From Branchiostoma floridae (lineage: Eukaryota; Chordata; Leptocardii; Amphioxiformes; Branchiostomatidae), in assembly GCF_000003815.2 (NCBI RefSeq), contig NC_049983.1, positions 27,438,104 to 27,502,103 on the forward strand: a stretch of 64,000 bases of DNA. The letters run 5' to 3'. Shown in pieces: positions 1-11,999 of the stretch. The first letter of the stretch is position 1. Every line of letters begins with the position of its first letter. The position numbers were made by a program, and so were the translations under genes. The notes beneath the pieces are model-generated. The model was given only the letters and a program-made list of their open reading frames with translations. It had not been told where the DNA came from and searched no databases.

Positions 1-390
1 TGTAGGGTGATGTTATCTTCTGGTTTTGTTGATTTCTTGGCATGTTGCCTGTTTAAGGTGGATTTAACATAAAGTGTCATACTTAGTTAGCTAAGATGAA
101 ACAATAACAACAGCTCAGATATACTTGTATGTTGGACAATGTTATCCTCCGGTTTTATTGATATCTTGGCTTGCTGCCTGTTTACTGTGGGTTCAGCATA
201 AACAGTTTTTCTTAGTTAGCCAAGATGAAACAGTAATACCAGCTCAGATGATTGTAAGGTGATGTTGTCTTCTGGTTTTGTTGATTTCTTGGCTTGATGC
301 CTATTTATGGTGGGTTCAGCATGAAGTGTTCCATGTTGTTGGCACACAGATCTGATGAAACAGTAACCCCAGATCAGGTTGGAACACTGA
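1..390. repeat. Tandem repeat, unit about 125 bp, three diverged copies
   Basis: Three consecutive segments share the order: GATGTT(A/G)TC, TCTGGTTTTGTTGAT, CTTGGC, a GCCTGTTTA-like block, GGGTTCAGCATAA-like block, AGATGAAACAGTAA and CAGCTCAGAT. Copies begin near 1, 133 and 253 and differ by many substitutions. No protein is evident. The array is cut by the window start. Confidence 0.75.
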
Positions 391-469
391 TACCAGCTCT
401 GACAAGTCAAGCTGAGTCAATATTGTCATACTTACAGTAACACTAGTAATGGCTCAGACCCCTCTAAGA

Positions 470-650
470 TACAGGCCACCTGTCTCAGGTAACTTACGCT
501 GGTTCTCATGGACTTACCTGACTCACATGGCTCTTAGTCTTACCTTAACACACCTGTCTGTTACCTTACCACACCTGCCTCAGGTAACTGCACCTTGTTC
601 TCATGGACTTACCCATAAATCTGTCACCTTAACACACCTGGCTCTTACCT
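470..650. repeat. Short diverged tandem repeat rich in ACACCTG
   Basis: Two units of about 93 bp contain CTCAGGTAACT, GTTCTCATGGACTTACC and CTTAACACACCTG blocks. Similar ACACCTGTC-rich sequence resumes at 5657-5830 on the far side of the 652-5654 interval, so that interval appears to interrupt one tract. Confidence 0.6.
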
Positions 651-1032
651 ACAGTACTGATCGCGACATAGTATGCAACTCTGACAAACGCAAACGCGAT
701 ACGAACGCGTTACTGTCGCGTGCGAGTCGCGTTATAGTTTAGCGCCGCCACCGACCAGAACGCGTCAGAGTTTTTCCCTGTCGCGACTGTCCCGGCCATT
801 CATATGCAGGCGGCGGTTACATCAAAGACACTTGGGAGGAGCACTAATCTGCCCCTGCTGGGCGGAATATAAACAACTTCATGGCCTGTCGTTAGGTACA
901 ACTGGAATGTTTAAAATTTACGGCTTGGTCAGCAAAATTACAACTGTTGCAGCGGTGGTTATCCAGCATAAATTCTGTATTTGCCTGTGTTGGAAATCAT
1001 AACTTGTTTTCGCATAGACTAGCCCGTGCATC

Positions 1033-1217
1033 CGCGCTACAGCGAGCGGGGCCGGACTTCCGCGCTACAGCGAGCGGGGCCGGACTTCCGCGCTACAGCG
1101 AGCGGGGCCGGACTTCCGCGCTACAGCGAGCGGGGCCGGACTTCCGCGCTACAGCGAGCGGGGCCGGACTTCCGCGCTACAGCGAGCGGGGCCGGGCTTC
1201 CGCGCTACAGCGAGCGG
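1033..1217. repeat. 28-bp GC-rich minisatellite, about 6.6 copies
   Basis: Units beginning CGCGCTACAGCGAGCGGG start at 1033, 1061, 1089, 1117, 1145, 1173 and 1201 and are nearly identical. The unit has no stop codon, and 28 is not a multiple of 3, so all forward frames stay open. The apparent reading frames here (947-1405 and 1026-1256) are therefore repeat artefacts rather than genes. Confidence 0.95.
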
Positions 1218-2912
1218 CGGTGTCAAGTAGCGAAATATCCCGGAGGTCCCAAATAAAATACCTTACAGCTCCGCAAAACTGCCACGGAAACCGATTGAAA
1301 CTTGGAACGTTGCGTGCACACATCGTAACAAATTATGACACGTATCGTTACAGTTTGTTTGAGGACCAGAACGTGCAGCATTTTGTAAAAACTTTGGGGG
1401 TTTGATGGCAAGTATGAAGTAAACATCGCTGCGATAAAAATAAATGAACGTTTTGTACGTTTGTGCAAGGAGTTTTATCAAGATAAAACCTCATTGGTTT
1501 GTGCGTGTGAGTGCGCGACACAATTGTTCTGATGCCCGTGGAATTGTAGCAAAAATTGGACTGACCCTGGTCCTTACCGTTGCTTTATATCTACATGCAA
1601 TGTTCACCTATCGTTACTTCTTTTACCTTCTAAAATTACAGACAAGGGGTGTTAACATATGTAACGGAGGGTGTGAGTGTGTGAGGTCCTCTAGCTTCGG
1701 ACGTAAGTTTATGAGTTCGACATCGTATTGCATGTAATTTTTGACCGTGCGTAAATCTCCGTCGAGGCCCGCTGTAACACTTGTTGCTTTCCAAGCCATG
1801 TCAACGTTGACGATCTGTTGCAGTGAAAGTGAATACTCCATTCTACGCCAATGGCTCTTGAGTAAGAACCCACAAAATGCCACAAATTTGTCACTAAGAG
1901 GCCAAAAAGTCTCCTGCAAGGCATGGTAAAGCCGGAAACTGATATGGTGACCCCTGGTTGGCTCTCAAACTTCAAAGTACACGGCAAATCCCTTTTTATT
2001 CCAGACTGTCCGTTCAGTGCAAAGTCATGACACATTTTGAACCGAATCCTCACTAGTCCGCCAGTTTTGTTTTGTCCTGTTTCTATTTGAGCAAGCAATG
2101 AGAAATTTTCCGTAAATGTTATGCTGCGCAAAGCGATTACACATTGTCACGTCGGGCCAGCGGCGTGGACTTCAAAGACAAAGCCTGTCAATCCTAATCA
2201 AGTGGCGCACCCGCACTTCATGCGGGTCTAAGGTTTCATGCAGACATGTTTGCTACATTAATGACACACGGTGTGCATATATTATGTATCATATTACATT
2301 AAGACGTGGTCACATTTGTGTTGACAGAATGTGCGATATATTGTCGACCTTTTCTAGCGCAAGTAGTAGGAGACCTCGGCAATCAAAATCTACACTTGTT
2401 CTGGTCGTTTTGTGCGTGCAAGGAAACGAATGACGTAATTGTTGAGATGCCGGTAAGATTGTACAATAATCTGCACTGGGTTTTTTTCTCCGCCCTAGCC
2501 CTGTGTGTTTAACATTTGGTTGTTTTTCTGGGTTTATTACATTGTATTGTTGACAGTTTCTGCGACAGACTACTTGTACTATACACATTGGTAGCATGCA
2601 TCGATCACATTTGAGTTAAGTTCGTGGCAAAATCGAAGGGCGTGGATAATCTGAGTAGCGAGAAACAGTTCTGAAATGTGTTTTAACGTGCCTCAATATT
2701 CAAAGTTTATCAAGTTCCTTCATACACAGATAGACACACTTACCGTATTTTCAACATTTGGTCGTCATGGTCGATCCGGCTAGGTGTAGTAGATGCCGAA
2801 TGATGATCGATAGAACTGTTATAAACTTACCTTTCATGTTTCAAAGGCAATGAACAGTCCATAACATTAACACTTGTAGTAAAACGTGTTAGAAATTTTA
2901 CATAGTAGAAGA

Positions 2913-4110
2913 AATGTTAGTTACGCCAAAGCAACTTTTAACAGATACGCAATGAACTAGAAGTAAATGTTAGTTAAACCAGTAAGGCCAACGGAACTCC
3001 GAACAGGTAGCAGACCTGAAAGCACGCTTAATAAATTATTAAATAAATTCAACAACACAAAAGCTTGGAATATGCCTGGTCGACTGCCCGAACGACCAGG
3101 AGTGTCCAATGGCGATGTTTCGACCCAAGAGCTCCGTCAGGAACAGGTAGGTCTTCATGCTGAGTTTCACCCACGACGAGCAGTAGTGTTTCAAGGAAAA
3201 TATATTTATAAATTTGTTTTATTTCATACTTTTATACGTAATTATATACGTCAATTCATGCGTACTAATAGTTCATTCATGTGAACCGGCATGCATGTTT
3301 GAAATAGTCCACATATCTATATAAGTACTCTCGCAGTGTATTCATTTCATAGTCCAAATCCTTCAGAACTGTAAGGCGACCAGGAACGGCCGTCAGCGAT
3401 GCTCCGTCCCCAGAGCTCTGTCAGGAACAGGTAGGTCTTGTAGGCGGAGCTGCACCCTCGACGACCATCATTGTGCCAAGGAAGCTAACGGATGGAAACC
3501 CGAATCCCTTTATTCTGCCTTAGAAATATAACTAACTATGTCTAAATACATAGTAGAAGTAGATGTAATGTTAGTTTTGTCAACACAACTTTGAACAGGA
3601 ACGGTTAGTTATGACAACATTTGAACATACAAAATACGATTAAAATAATAAATAACGTTACATTAAAAACACATAAGGTTGAAAGAGTGCCCTGTATTGG
3701 TTTCGTCGGTCGACTGTCCGACGACACCGTGCCGACGACCAGGAGCGGCCATCAGCGATGTTCTGTCCCCAGAGCTCCGTCAGGAACAGGTAGGTCTTGT
3801 TGGCGGAGCTGCACCCTCGACGACCATCATTGTGCCAAGGAAGCTAATGGATGGAAACCTGGATCCCTTTATCCATAGTAGGTCTTCATGCCGAGTTGCG
3901 CCCTTGACGAGCAGCGGTGTTTCCAGGAAAAGCCGAAAACCTATTTATCTAGAAATACTAATTTAGCAACTTATGACAATATCCTTTATTCATATTACAT
4001 ACATATATATATGTAGTCAATTTATGCGTACAAGTAGTCCAGTTACGCGAACCATACATGTTTGAAATAGTTCACAGATCTATTTAATACTCATTGAGTA
4101 CTTCGCACGT
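2913..4110. repeat. Diverged tandem duplication, unit about 650 bp
   Basis: Segment 2913-3360 and segment 3570-4110 share, in order: ATGTTAGTT...CAACTTT, GGTCGACTG(C/T)CCGA, GACCAGGAG, CAGAGCTCCGTCAGGAACAG-like block, a GACGAGCAG block, an AT-rich block, CGCGAACC/GTGAACC and ATGTTTGAAATAGT. A third partial copy of the GTCAGGAACAGGTAGGTCTT module lies at 3386-3510. No coding potential is recognised. Confidence 0.6.
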
Positions 4111-7100
4111 AGCGATCCATTTGTAGTGGGAATACTACATTATGACCACACACCCACACCCCGTTCTTGAGTCGGTGGTATTGCTTTGTGCCAAAGTCCT
4201 CGGTCATACTTGAGTCAGGTACTGTTTGAATGAAATTTTACCAATCGATCAACAAAACTTGTACTTCTGTGGCGGTGTTTTCCGGCTCTCTAACAACGTC
4301 TCAAAACACGTCACCAAATCAAGACTTTCACCACAATGCTACACCACATCTAGCACCGAAAACTTACTAGTACGCCGCCCGCTGTAAAAACTTCGAGAAC
4401 TGAGCGTAGCCGGTACCAGTAACTACTGGACATCCTATTATAACATGGGGGAACGTCTCGTATGGGGTGATTGTTCTCGTTACAGTTCATTGAAGTAAAG
4501 CGGGCTCATATTCCCACTATTCCATAACGGTTGTTAGATGTTGCTATATGTTCCAGGAAGCTGGCCAATTTTTATCTGTTGAAAAAAGAAATTATTTGAC
4601 ATGTCTTTATAAGATTGTCCCCAGCTGTCACTATAAGAACGTCCCCTAAATCGTGGGAATGCATTCCAGTACAGAACGTCAGAAGTTCGCTACATCCAAG
4701 TTGTAGTGGGCGGCGGTCCTTTGATCTAGTATCATATGTGCCAGGCCGGCGGCGACTAAATCAATCAATTTTGACAGCACTACCGCGCCGGATGTCTGAC
4801 ATGTCCGAGTAGAAACGATCTCTAAATTCTAAAAGAATTCATAATTTGGATAAACTGATACTAAAAATGTACATTTACAAAGGCATGGATCCAATTTTTT
4901 TTATCCCATGCCCTGGTTTAGCAAATTTAATCAATTATGTACGATGTTTTCACATAATTTTGTTATTTCGCGCGAAAAATGACTCTGTTGTCTTTCCTCC
5001 CCGTAAGGAAATATTCATCTTGTCACCGAACATTGCAGCGAGTCTCGTGAGCTCACCAAGCACACCCATTTGCGACGTGCACCGGGAAGAGTCCAACGTG
5101 AAACACAAGTCTCCCGACCGTTTTAGATAGCATTTTGTCGTCTTGCAGAATGCCCCCCCCCCCCAAATTATGGAAGAAAATAAGCATATCCCATACTTTT
5201 ATGCAATAAAATACCGACACGTATTTATGGTACGCCGATGGTGGCAAGATTTGCAAGTTCTTTTGTGGCATTGCAGACCCCGTGAGTCGGCGCGCCCGAC
5301 TTGCTACCGGCCCGATCCTTCACCCCATCGGCGCCCGAAGTTAACCCGCCCCACTATCCCGCTTCTCGTCCCCCGCTATGTTTTCCTCGCAGAGGGTAGC
5401 ACGAAAGAGACAGGTGGAGCCGTCGCCACATGACATCCTTCAAGGTGTCAGGTCCCCATTGTTTTAAAGGCTGGTAAAACAAACATGAAATTTGACCCCA
5501 TCTCATTAACTCTGCGTCTGGTAAACCCGAACGCGTCAGAGTTTAACTGTAACGCGACTCCAATAAAACTCTGTCGCGACGGTGACGCGTAATCGACGCG
5601 ACAGAAACGCGATACGAACGCGACTCGATGTATACTATATCTCAATCAGTACTGTAGATACCCACCTGTCCTTATCACTCACCTGTCATCACATCTTAGC
5701 ACACCTGTTCTTGCCTTAATACACACTTGTCACCTCAACACTCTACATAAGCACACTTCTCTTTTCTCCTGTCCTTACCTGGCTACACACCTGTCTGTCA
5801 CCTTAACACACCTGTCAGACATACACATACTTTCACTTGTTCCTACTGTTTACCTGTGAAAGTGTTGATCATTAATCCAGGCCTGTGCCGTTGAAAGTTA
5901 TGATCATAATGAAGAACAATTAGTATCATTACAGGTGTGTTAACGAGTGTGGGGGTGCAGAATTATGGAGTAGGTTTTGATGACATTTTGCTGCATGATC
6001 ACTTTTGATAAATCATGTCTAGCAGGTACTGTAGACAGTGGGGTAGGGACTGACATACAAGATTGGACCGTAACAGATTATTTGGGGGCTTGTCCAAATG
6101 TCATGTTAAAATTGAGACTAGAAGGTGATAATAGAACAATGGTTTAATGATTGACAGCTCCTTATAAATGATTGACAGGAGTTGACAGATGTAGGTTAGG
6201 GCTTGATTTCCTGTCAGCCACAAAAAAAGGGTTGAGACTGTGAAGACATGAATGGCTTTGAGGTCAAGCGGAAAGGTCGGTTGGCATGTTGTGCTACAAT
6301 TTAGTACAAATGTCTGAATATTGGGGAAATCTCATGAGCACCAAGTCATACATACATCTCTATAACATGGTAGGTGTCATGAGAAAAATGTTTGTATACC
6401 CTGTGATAGGCTTTCCAATATTGAGTTGATTGACATCTTTAAAATGGCTTTGCAAATTGTAACGAGCAATGTTACTAATTGTTAGTAAACTCAAATAGAC
6501 TAAATGTGGATTAGTGACAGACATGCCTCCATGAGCAGTAGTGAACAGTCCCCAGACTGCAGCACCCTCTCCATGACCAGTAGTGGACAGTCCCCAGACT
6601 TATATAGGTCATTAGTGGCTGTAGTAATTAACCTGTCACACTCCAAGCCCTCCAGCCATCGTTTATCACTGTCTGCAGTCCGACCCCTGACACCCCCGCC
6701 AAATGGGACGCTTGGCGCGACCCTAAGTAAGGGGGGGAGTGGAGGTGTATGTGCGCTCACTTTCTTGGAAACAGTGAAATTCTGGTAAATTCTGTTTTTG
6801 CAAGTCAAAAGCTGTCACACTTTGTTCATTGTTAGAAACTGGTACGTTCTGATTTGGACGAGACAGATTTTCTTGTTGAAACTGGTTGATTCTGGTTTGG
6901 CCTGACTCTACTTGGCAAGGCTTTAAACTTTACAAGACATTCTTGTAACCTCTGACTTCAGGGCAGCTCTTCACGTACATGAAGATGTGATTTACTATTA
7001 ACAATGATCACTTCAGGTCTATTATTGGGCACTAGTGACTAGGTATTTGGATCTACTATCATCTTTATATCATAAGGTAAGCATTTTTATTGATGATAAT

Positions 7101-7338
7101 ACATTCAGACCCAAAAGTTTAATATTTACGTCTTGTTATCCTGCTTTATTATTACTGGAATTTTTTAGAATTTCTTAGAAGCAAGAAAGCAAATTGGATT
7201 GGTGTTTTTTTAAGTCCTTTAATAAAACCCGGAATGCGAGAGATTTGATAGTTAGTACAGAAGTCTTGTCAGGTCTGCTATTTCAAGGAAACCTGTCTGA
7301 TGGTCTTACTGATAAGATCATGAAAGCAGGAGCACAAC

Positions 7339-7501
7339 TGCTATAAATGCAGAAATGTTCGCAGTGCTTTTATGTTCGCGGTTTTCGCAGTGGCCACTTC
7401 ACAGCAGACTTAAAACCACCGCAAACATTTTTCCATGACAGTAAGAGACTACAGTGCTTACGTGAAATTAAATCCCCGCAAACATAAATGCATTTACAGT
7501 A
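7339..7501. mobile_element. Palindromic MITE, copy 1
   Basis: A compact repeat whose right end reads TGCATTTACAGTA and whose left end is the degenerate inverse (TGCTATAAATGCAG). The inside carries GTTCGCGG, ACCGCAAACATTTTTCC and a CAGTAAGAGACTACAGTG block. The same blocks occur in the opposite orientation at 55204-55373, which defines a dispersed family. Confidence 0.65.
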
Positions 7502-8361
7502 GCCCTAATGTCCTGGTCCCAGGGGATATATAATGTTCTAGTTTGCGAGGTATAACTGTTACAGTGTTTGTAACATCATTTCTTACTATTCCTTACATAG
7601 TTTTACAGCAGACTCCATCAAAGGGTTGTTCCAAAGGTCGCCTGTGTCCTGCCAAACGTTGCTATTGATTCTGGGTTTCTCCTTGCCTCATCAACCATTG
7701 CCATTTTAAAGGTTGCACAAGTGAATTACAGTTGCCCCGCGTGTCGTATATTCGCAGCCGTTTTCTCCCGTGTTCCCGTCGCGACACAATTTGTACTTAT
7801 CGGATTAGACTTGACCTGGTATTATTGAATGTTTTGACAGGTTTCCCCAGCCCACATTCCCCCACTGTACCATGCCTGTACAGGTTAGCCAGCCTTCATC
7901 AGTATGCGAGTGGGGTGGTGTGGCATTAGTGTAACGGTACGTGTGTGCAGCAGGCAGGGGTGCTGCTAGGGTGGTTTTCCCAGGGAAAAGCCCTTAAAAC
8001 AGCGGCTACAAGTGGATAACTGTTAACACACTACTACACCATCCTATACCCACACTTCACCTGAGCTGGAGCCATATTCCCAGCCTCGGGCTGTCAGGTT
8101 GCGCTAACGATCTGCCCTTAAACGGCTCAAATTTCACTCCTGTCTAACCTGTCATTTCACTCCACACTGTTCCTCAGAGTAACAGTTAACTGGGAGGAGA
8201 TAACACCCAGGTTATAATCCCCCGCAGGGCGTTATTTACACACGTGAACAATAAAAACCCTCCCCCCACGGCCCCTCTGTACCGCCCCCCCTACCAGGGC
8301 CCCAGCTCAGGAAAGATAAATTACGTGGCCCTGTAACAACAGTGACAAGCATCAGCCAGCT

Positions 8362-8435
8362 CTATAAATAGTGGCGCGGCTATTTGGGAAAAGATGGCGC
8401 TGCCCTGCCCCCTGAGCCAGGGTGTTGTGTGACTA
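8362..8435 (+). promoter_or_regulatory. Possible core promoter: TATA/MEF2-like box plus YY1/TISU-like motif
   Basis: CTATAAATAG (8362-8371) matches both a TATA box and the MEF2 consensus. About 30 bp downstream AAAAGATGGCGCTGCC (8390-8405) resembles the YY1/TISU element that overlaps start sites of genes with very short leaders. The ATG opens only a 12-codon frame (8394-8432). It could be a leader exon of the downstream ataxin-7 family gene. There is no transcript evidence, so this is weak. Confidence 0.25.
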
Positions 8436-8616
8436 CTACAGGCACGGTGAGGCCTTACAGATCCTGTAGGTGTTTGTAAACCTGTAGGATTATTAATTAC
8501 AGCACAGGGTAGGGTGGCACGCAGGCAGCCTGGCTGGAACTGTCAGGAAATAATCTGACTGGCTCAGAAAAAATTGGGGAAAACTGTCAATCTGTGTTTA
8601 TATCTATTTGTCTGAT

Positions 8617-8620
8617 ATAT

Positions 8621-8653
<33 letters not shown>

Positions 8654-8654
8654 A
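8617..8654. repeat. AT/GT dinucleotide microsatellite
   Basis: An uninterrupted TA run (TATATTATATAT) passes directly into about 14 GT units. Confidence 0.95.
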
Positions 8655-8934
8655 GTGTAGGGAGGTTGGGTTAAATATCACGCTGCCTGCAGGTTTGTTT
8701 ATGTAGTATTAAACATGAGATTTACGACACAGTGATCGATGCTAACGTGATGTTTTATGCATGTGAAACAAAAGGCAGATATATCAGGGCAAAGCTGGGG
8801 CAGATAATGGAGAACTAGCCTGGAACTTGGCACGATTTCTCCCAGGTACGCTGTAAGTAAACACGTTAGGGTTATTAATCACCGTGCTGTGGATGTGTAT
8901 GGGCAGGTAATTGGGTTTGGGGCGCAGAAATGTG

Positions 8935-9227
8935 GAAAGCATGGCTGCAGTGTTATTAGTTATTACCATTATTATTATTATTACATGGCGTATGGGATGG
9001 TATAACAAAACTGTTAGGATGAAATGAATTAGTGGTGAAGTGAAGCTGAGTGTGTAGTTATAATGACAAGGGAAGCCATGATAGTGTTGAAAGCATGGCT
9101 GCAGTGTTATTAGTTATTACCGTCATTATTATTACATGGCGTATGAGACGGTGTAACAAAACTGTTACTAAGTGTTAGTGTTATGATGAATTAGTGGTGA
9201 AGTGAAGCTGACTGTGTAGTTATAATG
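8935..9227. repeat. Tandem duplication, offset 154 bp
   Basis: GAAAGCATGGCTGCAGTGTT at 8935 recurs at 9089. It is followed in both copies by TTAGTTATTACC, an ATT run, TACATGGCGTATG, TAACAAAACTGTTA, GAATTAGTGGTGAAG and GTGTAGTTATAATG. A GACAAGGGAAGCCATGAT block beside it recurs again near 9476. Confidence 0.85.
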
Positions 9228-11204
9228 TTGAAGTTTATTTGCAAGTTCTTGCCCGAGGGCTAATTGCAACATGAAACATACAGAAAATATAGTAAACATA
9301 CATAAAATAAAGTAATTTGGTATAGATAACAATGGTAAAAATGTAGACAAGTGACTATTCTCTACACATTTGGGGTTTGACTTCTTTTCTGGAAGCAGTG
9401 GAAGACGAAGTACCCCACTTTTTCTATGATGAGTGGGTTATGTGACGTTAACAGCGTTATAGTTTTGTATATAATGACAAGGGAAGCCATGATGGTAGAG
9501 TCAGGGTTATACTTGAGACAAATTGAAGCAGAGCTGTGAGGGTTGGCAGAGTTAAGTGTGTTAAGGGTAATACTAGACACTCGGGTGTTTATACTGGTAA
9601 TCAAAATAAACATGTGAAGGCAATACAGGAAATAAAGGCTGACAGCATGCTCGCTTGGATGCCACGTTTCATAGGGTTGACAAATTATATTTGAAGCTTT
9701 ACAAGGCAAATATCAGCATAACATTGAAGTTTATATGGAATATGTACTGAATGAATACATTTTCTAAAAAACAAAGTACATGAAGTTTTGATGCGCACAT
9801 TTTTAGGGCAGCAAAAGTCTAGGCTAGACTCAACAAAAACAAAGAGCAAAACGAGTTTTTAAACAATACGTTTTGGGTAATACCAGTAGTTTAAGAGTGT
9901 TTGTTTAGGGATCAAGGAAAGTAAACTTGCAGAGTTACATCAGATAACAGGAGAACACTGATCAGTTAGTACCCAGGATGTTTAAACTTTAGTGTCAGAC
10001 TTTGTGTAACTATAGACTACAACTGTTTGTAGTTAAACATGTAAAGATATTTGAAAAGGTTTAAACCTTGTTCCAACACAAAGAAGGGGTAAAGATATCT
10101 ATCACATTCAGGTTGGCACAGAATATCTACTGTATACGTCCTTTAGATAAACTGGATTTGTTGTTTACAGTTTTACATTATGGCTGACGATGCCGAAACA
10201 AATTGGCTGTATTATAGTTAACAAAGTAAATACGTTACATGTATATTTTTGATACATAATATGAAGAGAAAAAAAGATTTAAGATGTGATATTTTCTGAT
10301 CCTGGCAAAAGGTTTTGGCTGTGTTTACTAATATTTGAATGTGTATGGCAGACAGTTTTGGTACTTGGAATGATTGAAATTTAACACCTCTCATTGATTT
10401 GTAATTGTGTTGAAGAAATCTCTTCTAGATCATGAATAGAGCACCTTCCTTGTATTGATTGCCTATATTATCTAACCATGCTTTTGATGGCCATATTTGT
10501 GCATTTTGTAAACCATTCAGCACCTAATACTTGTGTTTATCATAGGTAGTTTAACATGTGATAATCCATACCTTTCTCAATAGTATCTTGTGATGTAATA
10601 TGCTTATTGCTGACATAATTTTATGTGTTATACATTAGAAGAGTATTGCTTGTAAAGCTAATACTACATTCAGTGTTTTCATATCCAGTAATTATATAAC
10701 ATAACATCTAATTAAGCGTCCACTGGGTATAAGAGGAATGCCATATTTACGTATCAAAGAATTTTTTTAGGTGTTGTATTTTTTAATTTTGTATATGAAT
10801 CAAGCTATTACAGTCTCACCTCTAATGATCGTATACAGTATACTATTTAAAAAGAAAAGAGGCATATCCATTTTTGATTTCTAAAACCTGCTTTTCCCTG
10901 TGAGACAGAATGAGACAGTTGGCCATAAACCCATCTCCCGTTATGTTCCTATTATCCACATCATTTGTTGTGGTTTATGGTTTGGGGTGGGGCTGATGGA
11001 ACTGGGTCATGGTGGGGAGGGGGGCGTGGCAGCTAGAAGGGCTTTCTGTTGGCTATTCCAATTAAATCTGTTGGTTCCTGTTAAAACAAAGTATATTATA
11101 TACTGAACTGAAGTTTTCCCCCTTTGAATTTCAAGGAGAAATGCGCAAATGTTATTGGTAGAACTTAGAAAATAGAATATAGTCTCAGGACAGACACCTA
11201 CCTG

Positions 11205-11515
11205 ACAGTTTACGGGTGTTAGTTAGACAGGTGACCTCACCTGTTCTCACCTGGCAGGTTCCAGGTGTTACCTGTTCACCTGCCCATGATGGCACCTTAC
11301 CTACCTGACAGGTTACAGGTGTTAGACAGGTGACCTCACCTGTTCTCACCTGGCAGGTTACAGGTGTTAGTTAGACAGGTGACCTCACCTGTTCTCACCT
11401 GGCAGGTTACAGGTGTTAGTTAGACAGGTGACCTCACCTGTTCTCACCTGGCAGGTTACAGGTGTTAGTTAGACAGGTGACCTCACCTATTGTTCCAGGT
11501 ATGACCTGTCCACCT
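11205..11515. repeat. 49-bp minisatellite (ACAGGTG...CACCTG units)
   Basis: Units beginning GACAGGTGACCTCACCTG start at 11325, 11374, 11423 and 11472, with an earlier diverged copy at 11226. Each unit holds several CACCTG/CAGGTG E-box-like hexamers in both orientations. Confidence 0.95.
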
Positions 11516-11781
11516 GCCCATGATGGCACCACTGTCCGTAACTAATCACCTGCAGATTACAGAACTGATCCTCCGTGACTTGTCTGTCATGTTGCTTAGT
11601 TTTGTCCAGAAGGCACCACACCTGTTTGTTGGTGTCTGTGTTTTGTATTGGAGGCTGTGTAATCCCGACTGGCTGTTTTTTCTGTGGTTTAATGATACAT
11701 GTATACTAGTAATGTGCCTTGTAAGAAATATAAATGTATTTCGTATACAACCCAACAGGTATTGTATCTGTTTGTTGGTGA

Positions 11782-11990
11782 CCAGGGGTGCCTAAGCATT
11801 TGCACGAACCCTATGAAATTCGTACGAATATTATGTGATAAACACGAATCACTATGCGAAAACGCACGAATATTATGAAATTCGCACGAATCACTATGCA
11901 AAAACGCACGAATATTATGAAATTCGCACGAATCACTATGTGATTCACACGAACCTTATGAGATTTGCACGATCCTTATGCAAAAACTGC
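11782..11990 (+). mobile_element. Dispersed repeat beginning CCAGGGGTGCCTAAGCATT
   Basis: After the CAGGGGTGCC terminus the element consists of imperfect units of CACGAA(T/C)(A/C)TTATG and CACGAATCACTATG(C/T). The same terminus and unit motif occur on the opposite strand at 57850-57981, so this is a mobile or formerly mobile family. The CAGGGGTG end is hAT-like, but no matching right inverted terminus was found in either copy. Confidence 0.6.
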
Positions 11991-11999
11991 GGCCGGGAG

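Larger units (their letters stand above)
652..5654. mobile_element. Candidate 5-kb TA-flanked inverted-repeat DNA element
   Basis: The interval starts CAGTACTGAT and ends ATCAGTACTG, with TA immediately outside at 650-651 and 5655-5656. Beyond the first ten bases, the reverse complement of the right end keeps a similar ATAGTAT block. Both ends then carry CGCG-rich motifs (for example AACGCGTCAGAGTTT at 758 and 5530, and AAACGCGATACGAACGCG near each end). CAGT ends with TA target duplication are usual for Tc1/mariner-type elements. No transposase was recognised, so it would be non-autonomous. CAGTACTG is itself palindromic, which weakens the inverted-repeat argument, and the inner motifs lie in direct rather than inverted orientation. 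Confidence 0.45.
5655..11200. other. Gene-poor interval
   Basis: No exon or RNA gene could be supported. The interval is mostly AT-rich unique sequence. It holds the items listed separately (MITE at 7339, TATA/YY1-like patch at 8362, GT microsatellite, tandem duplication at 8935). 9700-11100 shows nothing beyond AT-rich sequence. The 5' exons of the ataxin-7 family gene could lie here but were not detected. Confidence 0.5.

Noticed and set aside
947-1405. 152-codon frame
   Set aside because: Most of it translates the 28-bp minisatellite, which is open in every forward frame; no family resemblance.
1709-2131. 140-codon minus-strand frame inside the candidate 5-kb element
   Set aside because: No recognisable transposase or other motif; length is compatible with chance in this composition.
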